A stretch of 64,000 nt of DNA, from the NCBI GenBank assembly GCA_021805205.1, contig JAJZFV010000002.1, forward strand, positions 331,218-395,217, given 5' to 3'. Both the position numbers and the translations under genes were made by a program. The stretch comes from Actinomycetes bacterium (GTDB lineage Bacteria; Actinomycetota; Acidimicrobiia; Acidimicrobiales; Acidimicrobiaceae). Of the stretch, positions 9,707-19,145 are shown piece after piece (position 1 is the first letter of the stretch; the number at the start of each line of letters is the position of its first letter). The notes below the pieces were generated by a model. That model was not told the origin of the DNA and did no database searches. It saw nothing but the letters and a program-made list of their open reading frames with translations.

Positions 9707-10702
9707 ATGCATCAAAAATTTCACGAACACGATGCCGGAACTTCGCATCCGGAGAGACCTGAACGACTAAGCGCCGTTCTTAGCGGAATCGGCGAAGCCC
9801 ACCTCGGAGAGGCGGTTGAATTCTTTGCTCCCACACCTGCTCCGATCGATATCCTTTACCGAGTGCACGATAAAGCATACGTGGATGCACTTAGGCGCTT
9901 CTGCCTCATGGGAGGTGGTCGTCTTGACCCCGATACCTCGGTGTCTGAAGCATCGTGGGACGCAGCGATTTTGGCGGCTGGAAGCGGCCTTGACGCCATT
10001 GCTCGACTTGATCGCGGTGAAGCTGAATCTGCATTTTTAGCGGTACGCCCCCCGGGTCACCACGCGGTTATAGATCGAGCTATGGGTTTTTGTCTGATCA
10101 ACAATGTCGCGGTAGCAGCTAGGGCCCTCGCCGATAGGGGCGAGAGGGTGCTTATCGTAGACTTCGATGCTCACCACGGTAATGGGACCCAAGATATCTT
10201 CTACTCCGACCCATCGGTTCTATATGCATCGTTCCATCAATACCCCCTCTACCCCGGCACCGGTAGAGCCTCTGAGGTTGGAAAGGGCGAAGGCCTGGGC
10301 AGGACAATTAACATTCCACTTCCAGCAGGAAGCACCATTGGAACCTATAGGGCAGCGATCGATCAGATAATCTCACCCGAAGTTGAGCTCTTTTCACCTA
10401 CCTGGGTCTTGATATCGGCGGGTTTTGATAGCCATTACATCGATCCATTAACGGATTTGGGTTTGACTTCATTTGACTATCGCATATTTATAGATTGGTT
10501 GTTTTCATTGGTGCCAACCGGAAAGAGAATAGTCTTCCTCGAGGGCGGATATGACCTAGATGCCCTGCGAGTAAGTACTGCTGAGACCTTGGCCGCGATG
10601 GTTGGTGAAGGCTTTGGATTCGAAAAAAGTAGTAGCGAAGAGGCAGATCTAAAGACCATAGAGGCGATTCGAACGGCAAGGGCAAGGTCTCTCGAACTCT
10701 AG
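9707..10702 (+). CDS. Histone deacetylase family / acetoin utilisation-like deacetylase
   Basis: DAGTSHPERPERL, VRPPGHHA, VDFDAHHGNGTQDIF, SAGFDSHYIDPL motifs. The listed ORF starts at 9554; an internal ATG near 9707 precedes the conserved domain. Confidence 0.93.
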   Translation: MHQKFHEHDAGTSHPERPERLSAVLSGIGEAHLGEAVEFFAPTPAPIDILYRVHDKAYVDALRRFCLMGGGRLDPDTSVSEASWDAAILAAGSGLDAIARLDRGEAESAFLAVRPPGHHAVIDRAMGFCLINNVAVAARALADRGERVLIVDFDAHHGNGTQDIFYSDPSVLYASFHQYPLYPGTGRASEVGKGEGLGRTINIPLPAGSTIGTYRAAIDQIISPEVELFSPTWVLISAGFDSHYIDPLTDLGLTSFDYRIFIDWLFSLVPTGKRIVFLEGGYDLDALRVSTAETLAAMVGEGFGFEKSSSEEADLKTIEAIRTARARSLEL

Positions 10703-10713
10703 TTTGTAGTTCT

Positions 10714-12174
10714 ATGTTTTTAGATACCGAAGTGCAAAACCAAGTCACCGCATTGGGCCGAAGGCTTGCAAAGCTGCGAGAGGTATTTGCCCAAGGTGGC
10801 CATTCGCTTTATTTGGTTGGTGGACCAGTTCGAGATCTCCTTCTCGGAAACGACATTATCTCGGAGCGCCGAGTCGATGAAAGTGCATATGGCGATCTAG
10901 ACGCCATCGACTTTGACTTTACAACTGACTGTCTGCCAGAGGTTACTAAAGAACTTCTTCTACCCATTGCTGAGGCGATATGGGATGTAGGTGCCGCCTA
11001 CGGTACGGTTGCCGCCCGGATTCGTGGCTTGACGATAGAGATCACTACTCATAGGGGCGACGTCTATAGAGAGGACTCTCGAAAGCCGGTCGTGACCATG
11101 CCCACCACACTCGATGAAGATCTTGTTCGTCGTGACTTTCGAATGAACGCCATGGCTATCGACTTTATTGGGGAGCGCCCCTCCTTGGTCGATCCTTTTG
11201 GAGGAGTCCGCGACATCCAGGACCGCTTGATTGCAACGCCAAGAGATCCAGCGCAATCCTTCGAAGATGACCCACTGAGAATGTTGCGTGCGGTGCGCTT
11301 TGCGGCAAAGCTCGACTTTCGCCTTGAAGACGGGGTGGTAGAGGCAATAAGGTTGATGGTAGATCGCCTAGATATCGTATCGGCGGAGAGGATTAGGGGC
11401 GAGATCGATAAGTTGCTCTTGAGCCCAAGGCCATCAATTGGTCTTCGGCTGATGACTGAGACTGGTCTTGCTGCAAAGGTGTTGCCTGAGCTTCCGGCCC
11501 TAGCTCTAGAGCAGGACCCTATCCACCACCACAAGGATGTCTTAGAACACACCTACTCGGTTGTAGATAAGACCTACCCCGACCTACAGCTACGCCTCGC
11601 TGCCCTCTTTCATGACGTTGGAAAGCCGCGCACTCGTAAGTTCGAAAAAGGCGGAGTCACCTTCTACAACCACGACGTCGTTGGTTCGAAGATGACCAAG
11701 AAGCGGATGCGGGAGTTGAAGTACTCTACTGAGATGATAAATTCCGTCTCTCGCTTGGTCTATCTCCACCTTCGGTTTCACACCTATCAGGCTGGTTGGA
11801 CTGATAAGGCAGTGCGGCGATACGTCTCTGATGCTGGGGAGCTACTCGATCGTTTGAATGCCCTTACCCTCGCCGATTGCACTACGCGCAACGCTAACAA
11901 AGTGCGAGCCCTAGAAGATCGTATGGTTGAGCTAAAGGAGCGAATCGTCGAACTGCGTGAAAGAGAGGAGCTTGATTCACTTCGTCCCGAGATAGATGGC
12001 GTCAAGGTGATGGAGGTCCTTTCGATCGGACCTAGCCGACAGGTGGGTGAAGCGCTTACATTTCTGATGGATATTCGCCTAGACGAAGGACTATTGGGCG
12101 AGCAAGAGGTCATCAATCGCCTGAAGATATGGTGGAAGGAGCGGGAGGAGGCTGGTGAATGTCCCTCACCATAG
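10714..12174 (+). CDS. pcnA: CCA tRNA nucleotidyltransferase / poly(A) polymerase family with HD domain
   Basis: LVGGPVRDLLLG, DLDAIDFDFTTD, RRDFRMNAMA, HD motif ALFHDVGKP. Confidence 0.93.
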   Translation: MFLDTEVQNQVTALGRRLAKLREVFAQGGHSLYLVGGPVRDLLLGNDIISERRVDESAYGDLDAIDFDFTTDCLPEVTKELLLPIAEAIWDVGAAYGTVAARIRGLTIEITTHRGDVYREDSRKPVVTMPTTLDEDLVRRDFRMNAMAIDFIGERPSLVDPFGGVRDIQDRLIATPRDPAQSFEDDPLRMLRAVRFAAKLDFRLEDGVVEAIRLMVDRLDIVSAERIRGEIDKLLLSPRPSIGLRLMTETGLAAKVLPELPALALEQDPIHHHKDVLEHTYSVVDKTYPDLQLRLAALFHDVGKPRTRKFEKGGVTFYNHDVVGSKMTKKRMRELKYSTEMINSVSRLVYLHLRFHTYQAGWTDKAVRRYVSDAGELLDRLNALTLADCTTRNANKVRALEDRMVELKERIVELREREELDSLRPEIDGVKVMEVLSIGPSRQVGEALTFLMDIRLDEGLLGEQEVINRLKIWWKEREEAGECPSP

Positions 12175-12270
12175 CCACTAGATGAAAGCGTTGCTATGGC
12201 AATTATTTGCTACAACTCACAGATGCATCCGGCTTAGTATTTACTACTCATATGGCAAAGGGGGCTGAAA

Positions 12271-13851
12271 TTGAGCCGAGGAATGGGCGATAAGTGGTGG
12301 TCGAGCTCGACACTCTATCAAATCTACGTCAGGAGTTGGAAAGACTCTAACGGTGACGGGGTTGGTGACTTCAGGGGCCTCATTGAAAACTTTGACCACA
12401 TCATAGATCTAGGAGTCGACGGCGTTTGGCTTAGTCCAATAAACCCTTCGCCCAATAAAGATTACGGCTACGACGTATCCGATTACGTGGGGATAAATCC
12501 AGAGTATGGAACCCTAGATGACTTTCGTGAGTTGAAGAGTCTCTTCGATAAAAACTCAATTAAGTTAATTATGGATCTGGTACCAAACCACAGCAGCAGC
12601 CAACATCGATGGTTCATCGAAGCTAAAAAGTCCACCGATAATCTGTATCGAGACTACTACGTCTGGGCAAAGGGGAGAGACGGCGGTAAGACCCCGCCCA
12701 ACAACTGGCTTGATGCCACCGGTGTAAGTGCTTGGAGCTTAGATGAGGAGTCGGGCCAGTACTATCTCCATAACTTTTTGGTAGACCAGCCCGATCTCAA
12801 CTGGTGGAATCCAAAGGTTCAACAGGAGTTCCGTGATATCTTGAAGTTTTGGTTTGACCTTGGTGTGGATGGATTTCGCATCGATGTGGCACACGGTATC
12901 TTCAAGGATGCTCAACTAAGGGATGATCCTCCTGCTAAAGGTGGCGAACTCGGCGCAAACTATGGAATTTTGCCGGTGTATTCGGCGAATCGCCCTGAAG
13001 TCCACGACCTTTATAAGTGTTGGAGAAAGATCGCCAAAGAATACACCCCGGAGCGTCTCCTCCTCGGAGAGACGTGGGTGAATGATCCTGCTGCGCTGAT
13101 AAAGTACTTCGGTGACGACGACGAACTGCAGCTGACCTTCAACTTCGGTTTTGTTATGACCAAGTTCAATGCCAAAGCTATGCATGACGCGGTACATTTG
13201 GCCCTCTCAGAGCAGCCGGAGTCGTCGATTGCTACCTGGACTGGCTCCAACCACGATATCTCAAGGTTTCCAACTAGATGGTGTGGTGACAATGAGGATT
13301 TGATTCGGATTGCGTTGGTATTTTTGCTTACAATGCCAGGGGTCGTCGTTCTCTACTACGGTGATGAGATCGGTGTAACAGATGCAGGAATTGCTCGGGA
13401 GCAGATGGTTGATACCATGAGCCTCGACTCTACCAAGGACGTCTTCTTACGTGATCGTGCCCGCACCCCGCTGCATTGGAATGACGAGGCGGGTAGGGGA
13501 TTTAGCGATGCTTCGTCTACTTGGCTACCTTCGGTTGATGCTCCTTTTGGATCGGTGGCTTCTCAAAGAAGTGATCCAAGTTCGATCTTGAATTTGACTA
13601 AAGAGTTGATCCAGCTGCACAAGGAGATTCCGGGCAAAGCCCAGATAAAAGATATCTATCTCGGGGATGATAGATGGATCTACGAGGTTGAAGGATTCGT
13701 GGTAGACCTCATCTTTGCTGAATCTAATACAGCTTCAATGGTAGGAGAATATATTTCCGGTGGCGATCTAAAAGAGGTTCTTACGACGTCAAGGAGTGGT
13801 TCCAGCAAGCGAGATGGTGGTGCCAGAGCCGTGGTCTATCGTCGTAGCTAA
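12271..13851 (+). CDS. Alpha-glucosidase, GH13 family
   Basis: WWSSSTLYQIYVRSWKDSNGDGVGD, DLVPNHSS, GFRIDVAHG, LLGETW, WTGSNHD catalytic motifs. Confidence 0.95.
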   Translation: MSRGMGDKWWSSSTLYQIYVRSWKDSNGDGVGDFRGLIENFDHIIDLGVDGVWLSPINPSPNKDYGYDVSDYVGINPEYGTLDDFRELKSLFDKNSIKLIMDLVPNHSSSQHRWFIEAKKSTDNLYRDYYVWAKGRDGGKTPPNNWLDATGVSAWSLDEESGQYYLHNFLVDQPDLNWWNPKVQQEFRDILKFWFDLGVDGFRIDVAHGIFKDAQLRDDPPAKGGELGANYGILPVYSANRPEVHDLYKCWRKIAKEYTPERLLLGETWVNDPAALIKYFGDDDELQLTFNFGFVMTKFNAKAMHDAVHLALSEQPESSIATWTGSNHDISRFPTRWCGDNEDLIRIALVFLLTMPGVVVLYYGDEIGVTDAGIAREQMVDTMSLDSTKDVFLRDRARTPLHWNDEAGRGFSDASSTWLPSVDAPFGSVASQRSDPSSILNLTKELIQLHKEIPGKAQIKDIYLGDDRWIYEVEGFVVDLIFAESNTASMVGEYISGGDLKEVLTTSRSGSSKRDGGARAVVYRRS

Positions 13852-13874
13852 TTGATTTCGTAGTTTTAGTCAAG

Positions 13875-13910
13875 AAGAAAGGCCTTCTCGATATCGAGAA
13901 GGCCTTTCTT
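13875..13910. terminator. Bidirectional terminator (perfect 36-nt palindrome)
   Basis: AAGAAAGGCCTTCTCGAT|ATCGAGAAGGCCTTTCTT between convergent GH13 and ino1 genes. Confidence 0.9.
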
Positions 13911-13947
13911 TATCATTCAAGTCGAAACTCGATAGATTTTTTAATTA

Positions 13948-15024
13948 TTAGGCGTTGCCATTTGCAAAGTCGTTGACCATATCGTGGGCGACGTGGTCGC
14001 GGTATTGAACCGGTGGGGACTTCATGAAGTAAGCAGATGCACCTAAGACTGGTCCGCCGATCTTTCGATCTGCTGCAATCTTGGCACAACGTAGGGCGTC
14101 GATGATGACACCAGCGGAGTTCGGAGAGTCCCAAACTTCTAGCTTGAGTTCGACGTTTAGCGGAACGTCACCGAAGTTGCGTCCCTCGAGGCGGATATAG
14201 GCCCACTTTCGATCCTCAAGCCAAGCGACGTGATCAGATGGTCCAATGTGCACATTGTGCTCGTCGAGGGTCTTGTCGACTTGACTTGTTACTGCTTGAG
14301 TCTTGGAGATCTTCTTGGATTCGAGACGCTCGCGCTCCAGCATGTTCTTGAAGTCCATGTTTCCACCGACATTTAGCTGGTAGGTGCGATCGAGTACCAG
14401 TCCACGATCCTCGAAGAGTCGAGCTAAGACGCGGTGAACGATCGTAGCACCAACTTGGCTCTTGATGTCGTCTCCAACGATTGGAACCCCAGCCTCGGTA
14501 AATTTGGCTGCCCATTCAGGATCCGATGCAATGAAGACCGGGATGGCATTTACAAATGCAACCTTTGCGTCGATCGCGGCCTGGGCGTAGAACTTCTGTG
14601 CCTCTTCTGATCCGACTGGTAGGTAGCTAACTAAGACGTCGGCTTTAGAGTCTTTTAGGACTTGTACGACGTTGACTGGCTCAGCTGGTGACTCTTCGAT
14701 GGCCAAGCGGTAGTACTTTCCGAGGCCATCAAGTGTCGGTCCACGCATGACGGTTACGCCAGAGTCTTCAACTTCAGCAAATTTGATGGTATTGTTCTGC
14801 CCAGCGTGGATCGCTTTGGAGAGGTCGGTACCAACCTTGGTGGTGTCAACATCGAAGGCCGCAACAAACTCAATGTCGCCAACGTGGTATCCGCCAAGTA
14901 CGACGTGCATCAGTCCGGGAACGGTTTCGTTGGGGTCTGCATTTTGGTAGTACTTTACTCCTTGGACCAAAGAGCTAGCACAGTTGCCTACACCTGCCAA
15001 TGCGACTCTAATTTTGTCGCCCAT
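13948..15024 (-). CDS. ino1: Inositol-3-phosphate synthase
   Basis: [64 protein letters not shown]. Confidence 0.96.
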   Translation of the reverse strand: MGDKIRVALAGVGNCASSLVQGVKYYQNADPNETVPGLMHVVLGGYHVGDIEFVAAFDVDTTKVGTDLSKAIHAGQNNTIKFAEVEDSGVTVMRGPTLDGLGKYYRLAIEESPAEPVNVVQVLKDSKADVLVSYLPVGSEEAQKFYAQAAIDAKVAFVNAIPVFIASDPEWAAKFTEAGVPIVGDDIKSQVGATIVHRVLARLFEDRGLVLDRTYQLNVGGNMDFKNMLERERLESKKISKTQAVTSQVDKTLDEHNVHIGPSDHVAWLEDRKWAYIRLEGRNFGDVPLNVELKLEVWDSPNSAGVIIDALRCAKIAADRKIGGPVLGASAYFMKSPPVQYRDHVAHDMVNDFANGNA

Positions 15025-15704
15025 TAGTTGTCCTTTCCAAAATTCACTGAGGTTACTTCCCCTTGAATTTCATTGTTTGAGAGACTTTGAACTAGCTGTC
15101 TGAGAAATTCAACTTCGTCAGCTACTAGGTCAGCCATTCTCTTATCTATTACGTTTGAGATCTTCGATTTGCTCGAGTGTGAGCCACTGTTTGCCCGAGA
15201 TTTAGCTCTTTGGGCCCCGGTCAGGGATGCAATCCGGTCATTTACACGCTCCACAGCGGTTTCAATCGAGGCTTCGTCGATCAGTGAAAGCCATATCAGC
15301 ACGTCACGTTCGCTTTCGAGAGGAACGTGCTCAACTAACTCGGAAAATAGCTTCAACCCAATGTCAGTTATTACATACGACTTCGTATTGCGACCGCTTC
15401 TCTCCGATGAAAATGCCCGTTGAGGAACTAGATCTTTGAGCCAATCCCTCTTAGTTGCCGAATCTCCCGTAATCGAACCGGTAGAAATGAAGTCGCTCTC
15501 TGCGTTTGACGTGCCAATCGCCTCGATCGCAGCTCTTTCTTCGAGTCTCCCGAGAGCGGGATACAACGAGCCGAATGAGAATTGAAGGAGTGGACCGCAT
15601 ACATTCGAGAGAGTCTTGCGTATTTGATACCCGTTTTGCGGAGTTTTACTTCTGAGTACAGAAAGAATGGCTAATTCGAGAAAGGATGATGGCCCGCGTC
15701 CCAA
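15024..15704 (-). CDS. PadR family transcriptional regulator
   Basis: [24 protein letters not shown]...[17 protein letters not shown]...[11 protein letters not shown]. The listed ORF starts at 15746; a TTG at 15704 has AGGAGGGAG upstream and is the better start. Abuts ino1 by 1 nt. Confidence 0.9.
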   Translation of the reverse strand: MGRGPSSFLELAILSVLRSKTPQNGYQIRKTLSNVCGPLLQFSFGSLYPALGRLEERAAIEAIGTSNAESDFISTGSITGDSATKRDWLKDLVPQRAFSSERSGRNTKSYVITDIGLKLFSELVEHVPLESERDVLIWLSLIDEASIETAVERVNDRIASLTGAQRAKSRANSGSHSSKSKISNVIDKRMADLVADEVEFLRQLVQSLSNNEIQGEVTSVNFGKDN

Positions 15705-15736
15705 TTGCTCACTCCCTCCTACTAAGTAGTTTTTCC

Positions 15737-15757
15737 GATATATCAAACTGATATATC
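15737..15757. promoter_or_regulatory. Candidate PadR operator (two GATATATC palindromes)
   Basis: GATATATC-AAACT-GATATATC directly upstream of the probable padR start. Confidence 0.5.
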
Positions 15758-15875
15758 AATACTTTATTCCACTGAACTGTAAATTCTACCGATTGAGGTG
15801 ACTCTTTCTACGGAGGGGCTTCTGATTTGCCGATAACGATGAGCAATTGGTGAAAGATCGGTAACATTTAAAAAA

Positions 15876-16280
15876 GTGATGTTTGACAAAGACAATCTCA
15901 AAGGTGTTAGGGAAAGGTCAATTGACTTCGTGCTAGCGCGAAGGGCGTTGATACGCGCCTACAACCGGGGCGAACTTTCTAAAGAAGAGATCTGCGACGC
16001 CCATCCTGAGCTGATTAGGGCGGCTTCTAACCTCGGCGTCGAAAAGGCAGATGAGTGTCCTATTTGCAAAAAGGGTAAGGTCGTCAACGTCTATTACGCC
16101 TTTGGTCCCAAACTTCCTGCCCATGGTAGGTGCCTCGAGAACCGAGGCGGTGAAGTCGAACGCTACCTTATGTCCGATCTAGAGGTGAAGGTATATGAGG
16201 TCGAGGTGTGCCTCTCGTGCCACTTCAATCACCTGACTCGTATCTTGGCGCCCTTTGTCCTTGAGGTCGAGAGCGCCTAA
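15876..16280 (+). CDS. DUF5318-like zinc-ribbon-type protein
   Basis: Cys pairs CPIC...CLSC with conserved YYAFG...HGRC; located near padR/ino1 as in mycobacteria (Rv0049-like). Confidence 0.7.
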   Translation: MMFDKDNLKGVRERSIDFVLARRALIRAYNRGELSKEEICDAHPELIRAASNLGVEKADECPICKKGKVVNVYYAFGPKLPAHGRCLENRGGEVERYLMSDLEVKVYEVEVCLSCHFNHLTRILAPFVLEVESA

Positions 16281-16333
16281 CTTTAGACCTTTTCGTTGAT
16301 CTTTGGCTGCAATTGGAATAAAGTAGTCAGTTA

Positions 16334-17230
16334 TTGTTTGAATACTACAGAGTGCCTGCAGCTTGTATGCGCGGGACACGGGAGGTAGAAATGACTTCGG
16401 AGAGAATAACCGTTCCTATGGTACGGTCCACCAAAGTATCTCGCGGCTCGGAGCCGCTCACCATGGTAACCGCCTACGACTTCCACAGTGCTCGGCACGT
16501 CGACCTCTCTGGTGCGGAGATGATCCTGGTAGGCGACTCCTTGGCAATGGTTGTGCTTGGCCACGGCGATACCCTTTCGGTTACCATCGACGACATGGTT
16601 CACCACACCAAAGCGGTAAAAGCAGCAGATACAAGAGCTATGGTCGTAACCGATATGCCCTGGATGAGTTACCACACCTCCCGTTCTGATGCCAAGAAGG
16701 CGGCGGCAAAACTTGTTCGCGCCGGTGCTCAAGCTGTTAAAGTTGAAGGCGGAACCAAGCGTGCCAAGGTCGTAGAGGCTCTAGTAGATGTTGAAATCCC
16801 AGTGGTCGGCCACATCGGCTTGACCCCGCAATCGGTAAATTCATTTGGCGGATTTAAGGTTCAAGGCAAAGACCTAGAGGCTGCTAGGGCCATCATCGAA
16901 GATGCCAAGGCAATTGAAGCCGCTGGCGCCTTTGCGCTTGTACTCGAGGCAATACCTGACGTCTTGGCTAGAGAGATCACGGCGCAGGTTGCGATACCGA
17001 CGATTGGTATTGGCGCTGGTTTGAGCTGCGACGGCCAAGTTCTGGTATACCACGATGTCCTCGGCTACGGTGTAGGGCGTCGACCCAAGTTCGTAAAGGC
17101 CTACGCCGACGTTGAGCAAGTATCGGTCGATGCACTCTCAAAGTTTGTCAAAGATGTACGCACTGCTCAGTTCCCAACTGAGGCCCATAGTTACCACTCG
17201 ACCGACGAGCGAGTCGGAAAGCTCTACTAG
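16334..17230 (+). CDS. panB: 3-methyl-2-oxobutanoate hydroxymethyltransferase
   Basis: LTMVTAYDFHSARHVD...MILVGDSLAMVVLGH...VKVEGG...GHIGLTPQSVNSFGGFKVQG. Start may be internal (around 16391). Confidence 0.95.
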   Translation: MFEYYRVPAACMRGTREVEMTSERITVPMVRSTKVSRGSEPLTMVTAYDFHSARHVDLSGAEMILVGDSLAMVVLGHGDTLSVTIDDMVHHTKAVKAADTRAMVVTDMPWMSYHTSRSDAKKAAAKLVRAGAQAVKVEGGTKRAKVVEALVDVEIPVVGHIGLTPQSVNSFGGFKVQGKDLEAARAIIEDAKAIEAAGAFALVLEAIPDVLAREITAQVAIPTIGIGAGLSCDGQVLVYHDVLGYGVGRRPKFVKAYADVEQVSVDALSKFVKDVRTAQFPTEAHSYHSTDERVGKLY

Positions 17231-17301
17231 AGCTAAATCTTCTTCTCCTCCTACCGTACGTATCATGAGCCCGAGACGGGTAGTATTAGTAGTTTGATAT
17301 T

Positions 17302-17354
17302 GTGGGTAATCCCACCCCTGCTCTGCATTCGGCAGAGCCCCTACTTTGGTAGGG
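17302..17354 (+). promoter_or_regulatory. Structured rpsF leader, three consecutive hairpins
   Basis: GTGGG-taat-CCCAC, GCTCTGC-attcg-GCAGAGC, CCCTAC-tttg-GTAGGG immediately upstream of the Shine-Dalgarno. Confidence 0.6.
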
Positions 17355-17372
17355 TCCGGAGGAGGAGAAAAG

Positions 17373-17699
17373 ATGGTACGACCATACGAGCTAATGGTCA
17401 TCCTTGACTCACGTTTAAGTGACGGAGACGCGGATGCTATTATCAATCGTGTAACAGATCTTGCTCGTCAAGATGGTAATGTAGGAAAGATCGACCGATG
17501 GGGTCGCCGCAAGCTTGCATACGAGATTAACAAGGTGCAAGAGGGAAACTATTCGGTAATCGAGTTTGGTTCAACGCCTCAAACAGTCGCTGAAATCGCT
17601 CGTGTTCTCTCCATCACCGACGGCGTACTTCGCCACAAGATCATTCGGCTTCCTGAACGTGTCGCGGGTCGCACTCCCGCCAAAGAGGCAACTGCATAA
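17373..17699 (+). CDS. rpsF: 30S ribosomal protein S6
   Basis: MVRPYELMVILDSRL...RWGRRKLAYEINKVQEGNYSV; ATG follows GGAGGAGGAG. Confidence 0.97.
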   Translation: MVRPYELMVILDSRLSDGDADAIINRVTDLARQDGNVGKIDRWGRRKLAYEINKVQEGNYSVIEFGSTPQTVAEIARVLSITDGVLRHKIIRLPERVAGRTPAKEATA

Positions 17700-17745
17700 A
17701 TAACGCGAGTAATAACTCGCGACACTTGCGAATCTGGAGAAAGCT

Positions 17746-18240
17746 GTGTCGAACGGAAATTCGGTAACTCTAATAGGTAATGTCACGCGTGACCTTGAGC
17801 TTAGGTATACCCAATCTGGGCTACCAAGCGTGACCTTTAGCATCGCCGTCAATCGAAGGTGGCAAAACCGTCAAACTAATGAGTGGGAAGAGTCCACCTC
17901 CTACTTTGACGTCGTCTGCTGGAGAGAGCTTGCTGAGCATGCTTCACAGTCTCTAGAGCGTGGTTCGCGCGTAATCGTCTACGGACAATTACAACAGCGC
18001 ACCTGGGAAGACCAAGATGGTCAGAAGAGAACAAAGAACGAAATTTTGGCTGAAGAGGTTGGTCCAAGTCTTCGTTATGCCTCAGCTCAGCTAAATCGAG
18101 CCGAGCGCAGACAACGTGGAGGAGAGTCCTTTACACCTCAGCAAAGCTACAGCGCTACAGCGCCTGCTGCTGGTAGAGGCCCTGCCTTTCAAGAGATCAA
18201 CCCAGCTAGTTACAGTGACGAAGGAGAGGAGCCTTTCTAA
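17746..18240 (+). CDS. ssb: Single-stranded DNA-binding protein
   Basis: [35 protein letters not shown], acidic C-terminal tip DEGEEPF. Confidence 0.97.
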   Translation: MSNGNSVTLIGNVTRDLELRYTQSGLPSVTFSIAVNRRWQNRQTNEWEESTSYFDVVCWRELAEHASQSLERGSRVIVYGQLQQRTWEDQDGQKRTKNEILAEEVGPSLRYASAQLNRAERRQRGGESFTPQQSYSATAPAAGRGPAFQEINPASYSDEGEEPF

Positions 18241-18626
18241 TGGCTAAAGGTGACAAGAGTTCTTCTCGTCGAGCTCCAAAGGAGACGACGAAGAAGATAA
18301 AGAAAAAGGTCTGTCTGTACTGCATCAAGAAGATCGAATATATCGACTATAAAGATGTAGATCCATTGAAGAAGTTCATGAGCGAGCGTGGAAAGATCCG
18401 TGCCCGCCGTGTCTCTGGCAACTGTGATCAGCATCAACGTGCGATCGCAAATGCAATTAAAAACGCACGCGAGATGGCGCTTCTTCCTTACACGCAGCGC
18501 ATGGTAGCTGAGAGAACTTCGCTTCGTGGACCAAAAGTCGACCGAAGCGCACAATACGAGGCCCCAGTGGTCGATCAAGTAGCTGAAGATTCGGTCGAGG
18601 AAGTTGAGATGGAGGAGGCAAACTAA
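18240..18626 (+). CDS. rpsR: 30S ribosomal protein S18 with C-terminal extension
   Basis: [69 protein letters not shown] overlap with ssb. Confidence 0.96.
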   Translation: MAKGDKSSSRRAPKETTKKIKKKVCLYCIKKIEYIDYKDVDPLKKFMSERGKIRARRVSGNCDQHQRAIANAIKNAREMALLPYTQRMVAERTSLRGPKVDRSAQYEAPVVDQVAEDSVEEVEMEEAN

Positions 18627-19069
18627 TGCGAGTTGTACTACGTAGTGACCTCTCAAATCTCGGAAAGCGTGGAGATATCGTAACAGTAGCGGATGGATAT
18701 GCCCGAAACTACTTGATACCCCAAGGACACGCAATCGTAGCAACCGCCGGCATTCAAGCTCAGGCCGATGCTATGCGTCGCGCACGTGACCTCAAGGATC
18801 GTAAGAATCGTGAAGGTGCCGAGGCAGTTGCACGAGTTCTGGCCGGTGGAAGCGTTACCCTAGCGGGTAATGCTGCTCATGAAGGCGTTCTTTATGGTTC
18901 AGTGACTCAACATGAGATCACTGAGGCTATCGAAGCTGCTTACTCTCTGACATTAGATCGTAAGGCAGTGCACCTAGAAAACCACATCAAGAAGGTGGGC
19001 GAGCACGAAGTTCTAGTTGTGCTTCATCCAGATGTAAAAGTAACGGTTACTGTAAAAGTAACTGAGTAG
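18626..19069 (+). CDS. rplI: 50S ribosomal protein L9
   Basis: [36 protein letters not shown]. Confidence 0.97.
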   Translation: MRVVLRSDLSNLGKRGDIVTVADGYARNYLIPQGHAIVATAGIQAQADAMRRARDLKDRKNREGAEAVARVLAGGSVTLAGNAAHEGVLYGSVTQHEITEAIEAAYSLTLDRKAVHLENHIKKVGEHEVLVVLHPDVKVTVTVKVTE

Positions 19070-19092
19070 GTGTCTTTATACCTTGAAAGGAG

Positions 19093-19125
19093 GGCCCGTG
19101 TTCATTTGAACGCGGGCCTTTTTTT
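19093..19125 (+). terminator. Rho-independent terminator after rplI
   Basis: GGCCCGTGTTC-attt-GAACGCGGGCC followed by a T tract. Confidence 0.88.
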
Positions 19126-19145
19126 GACCCAAAGATAGGAAAGTT

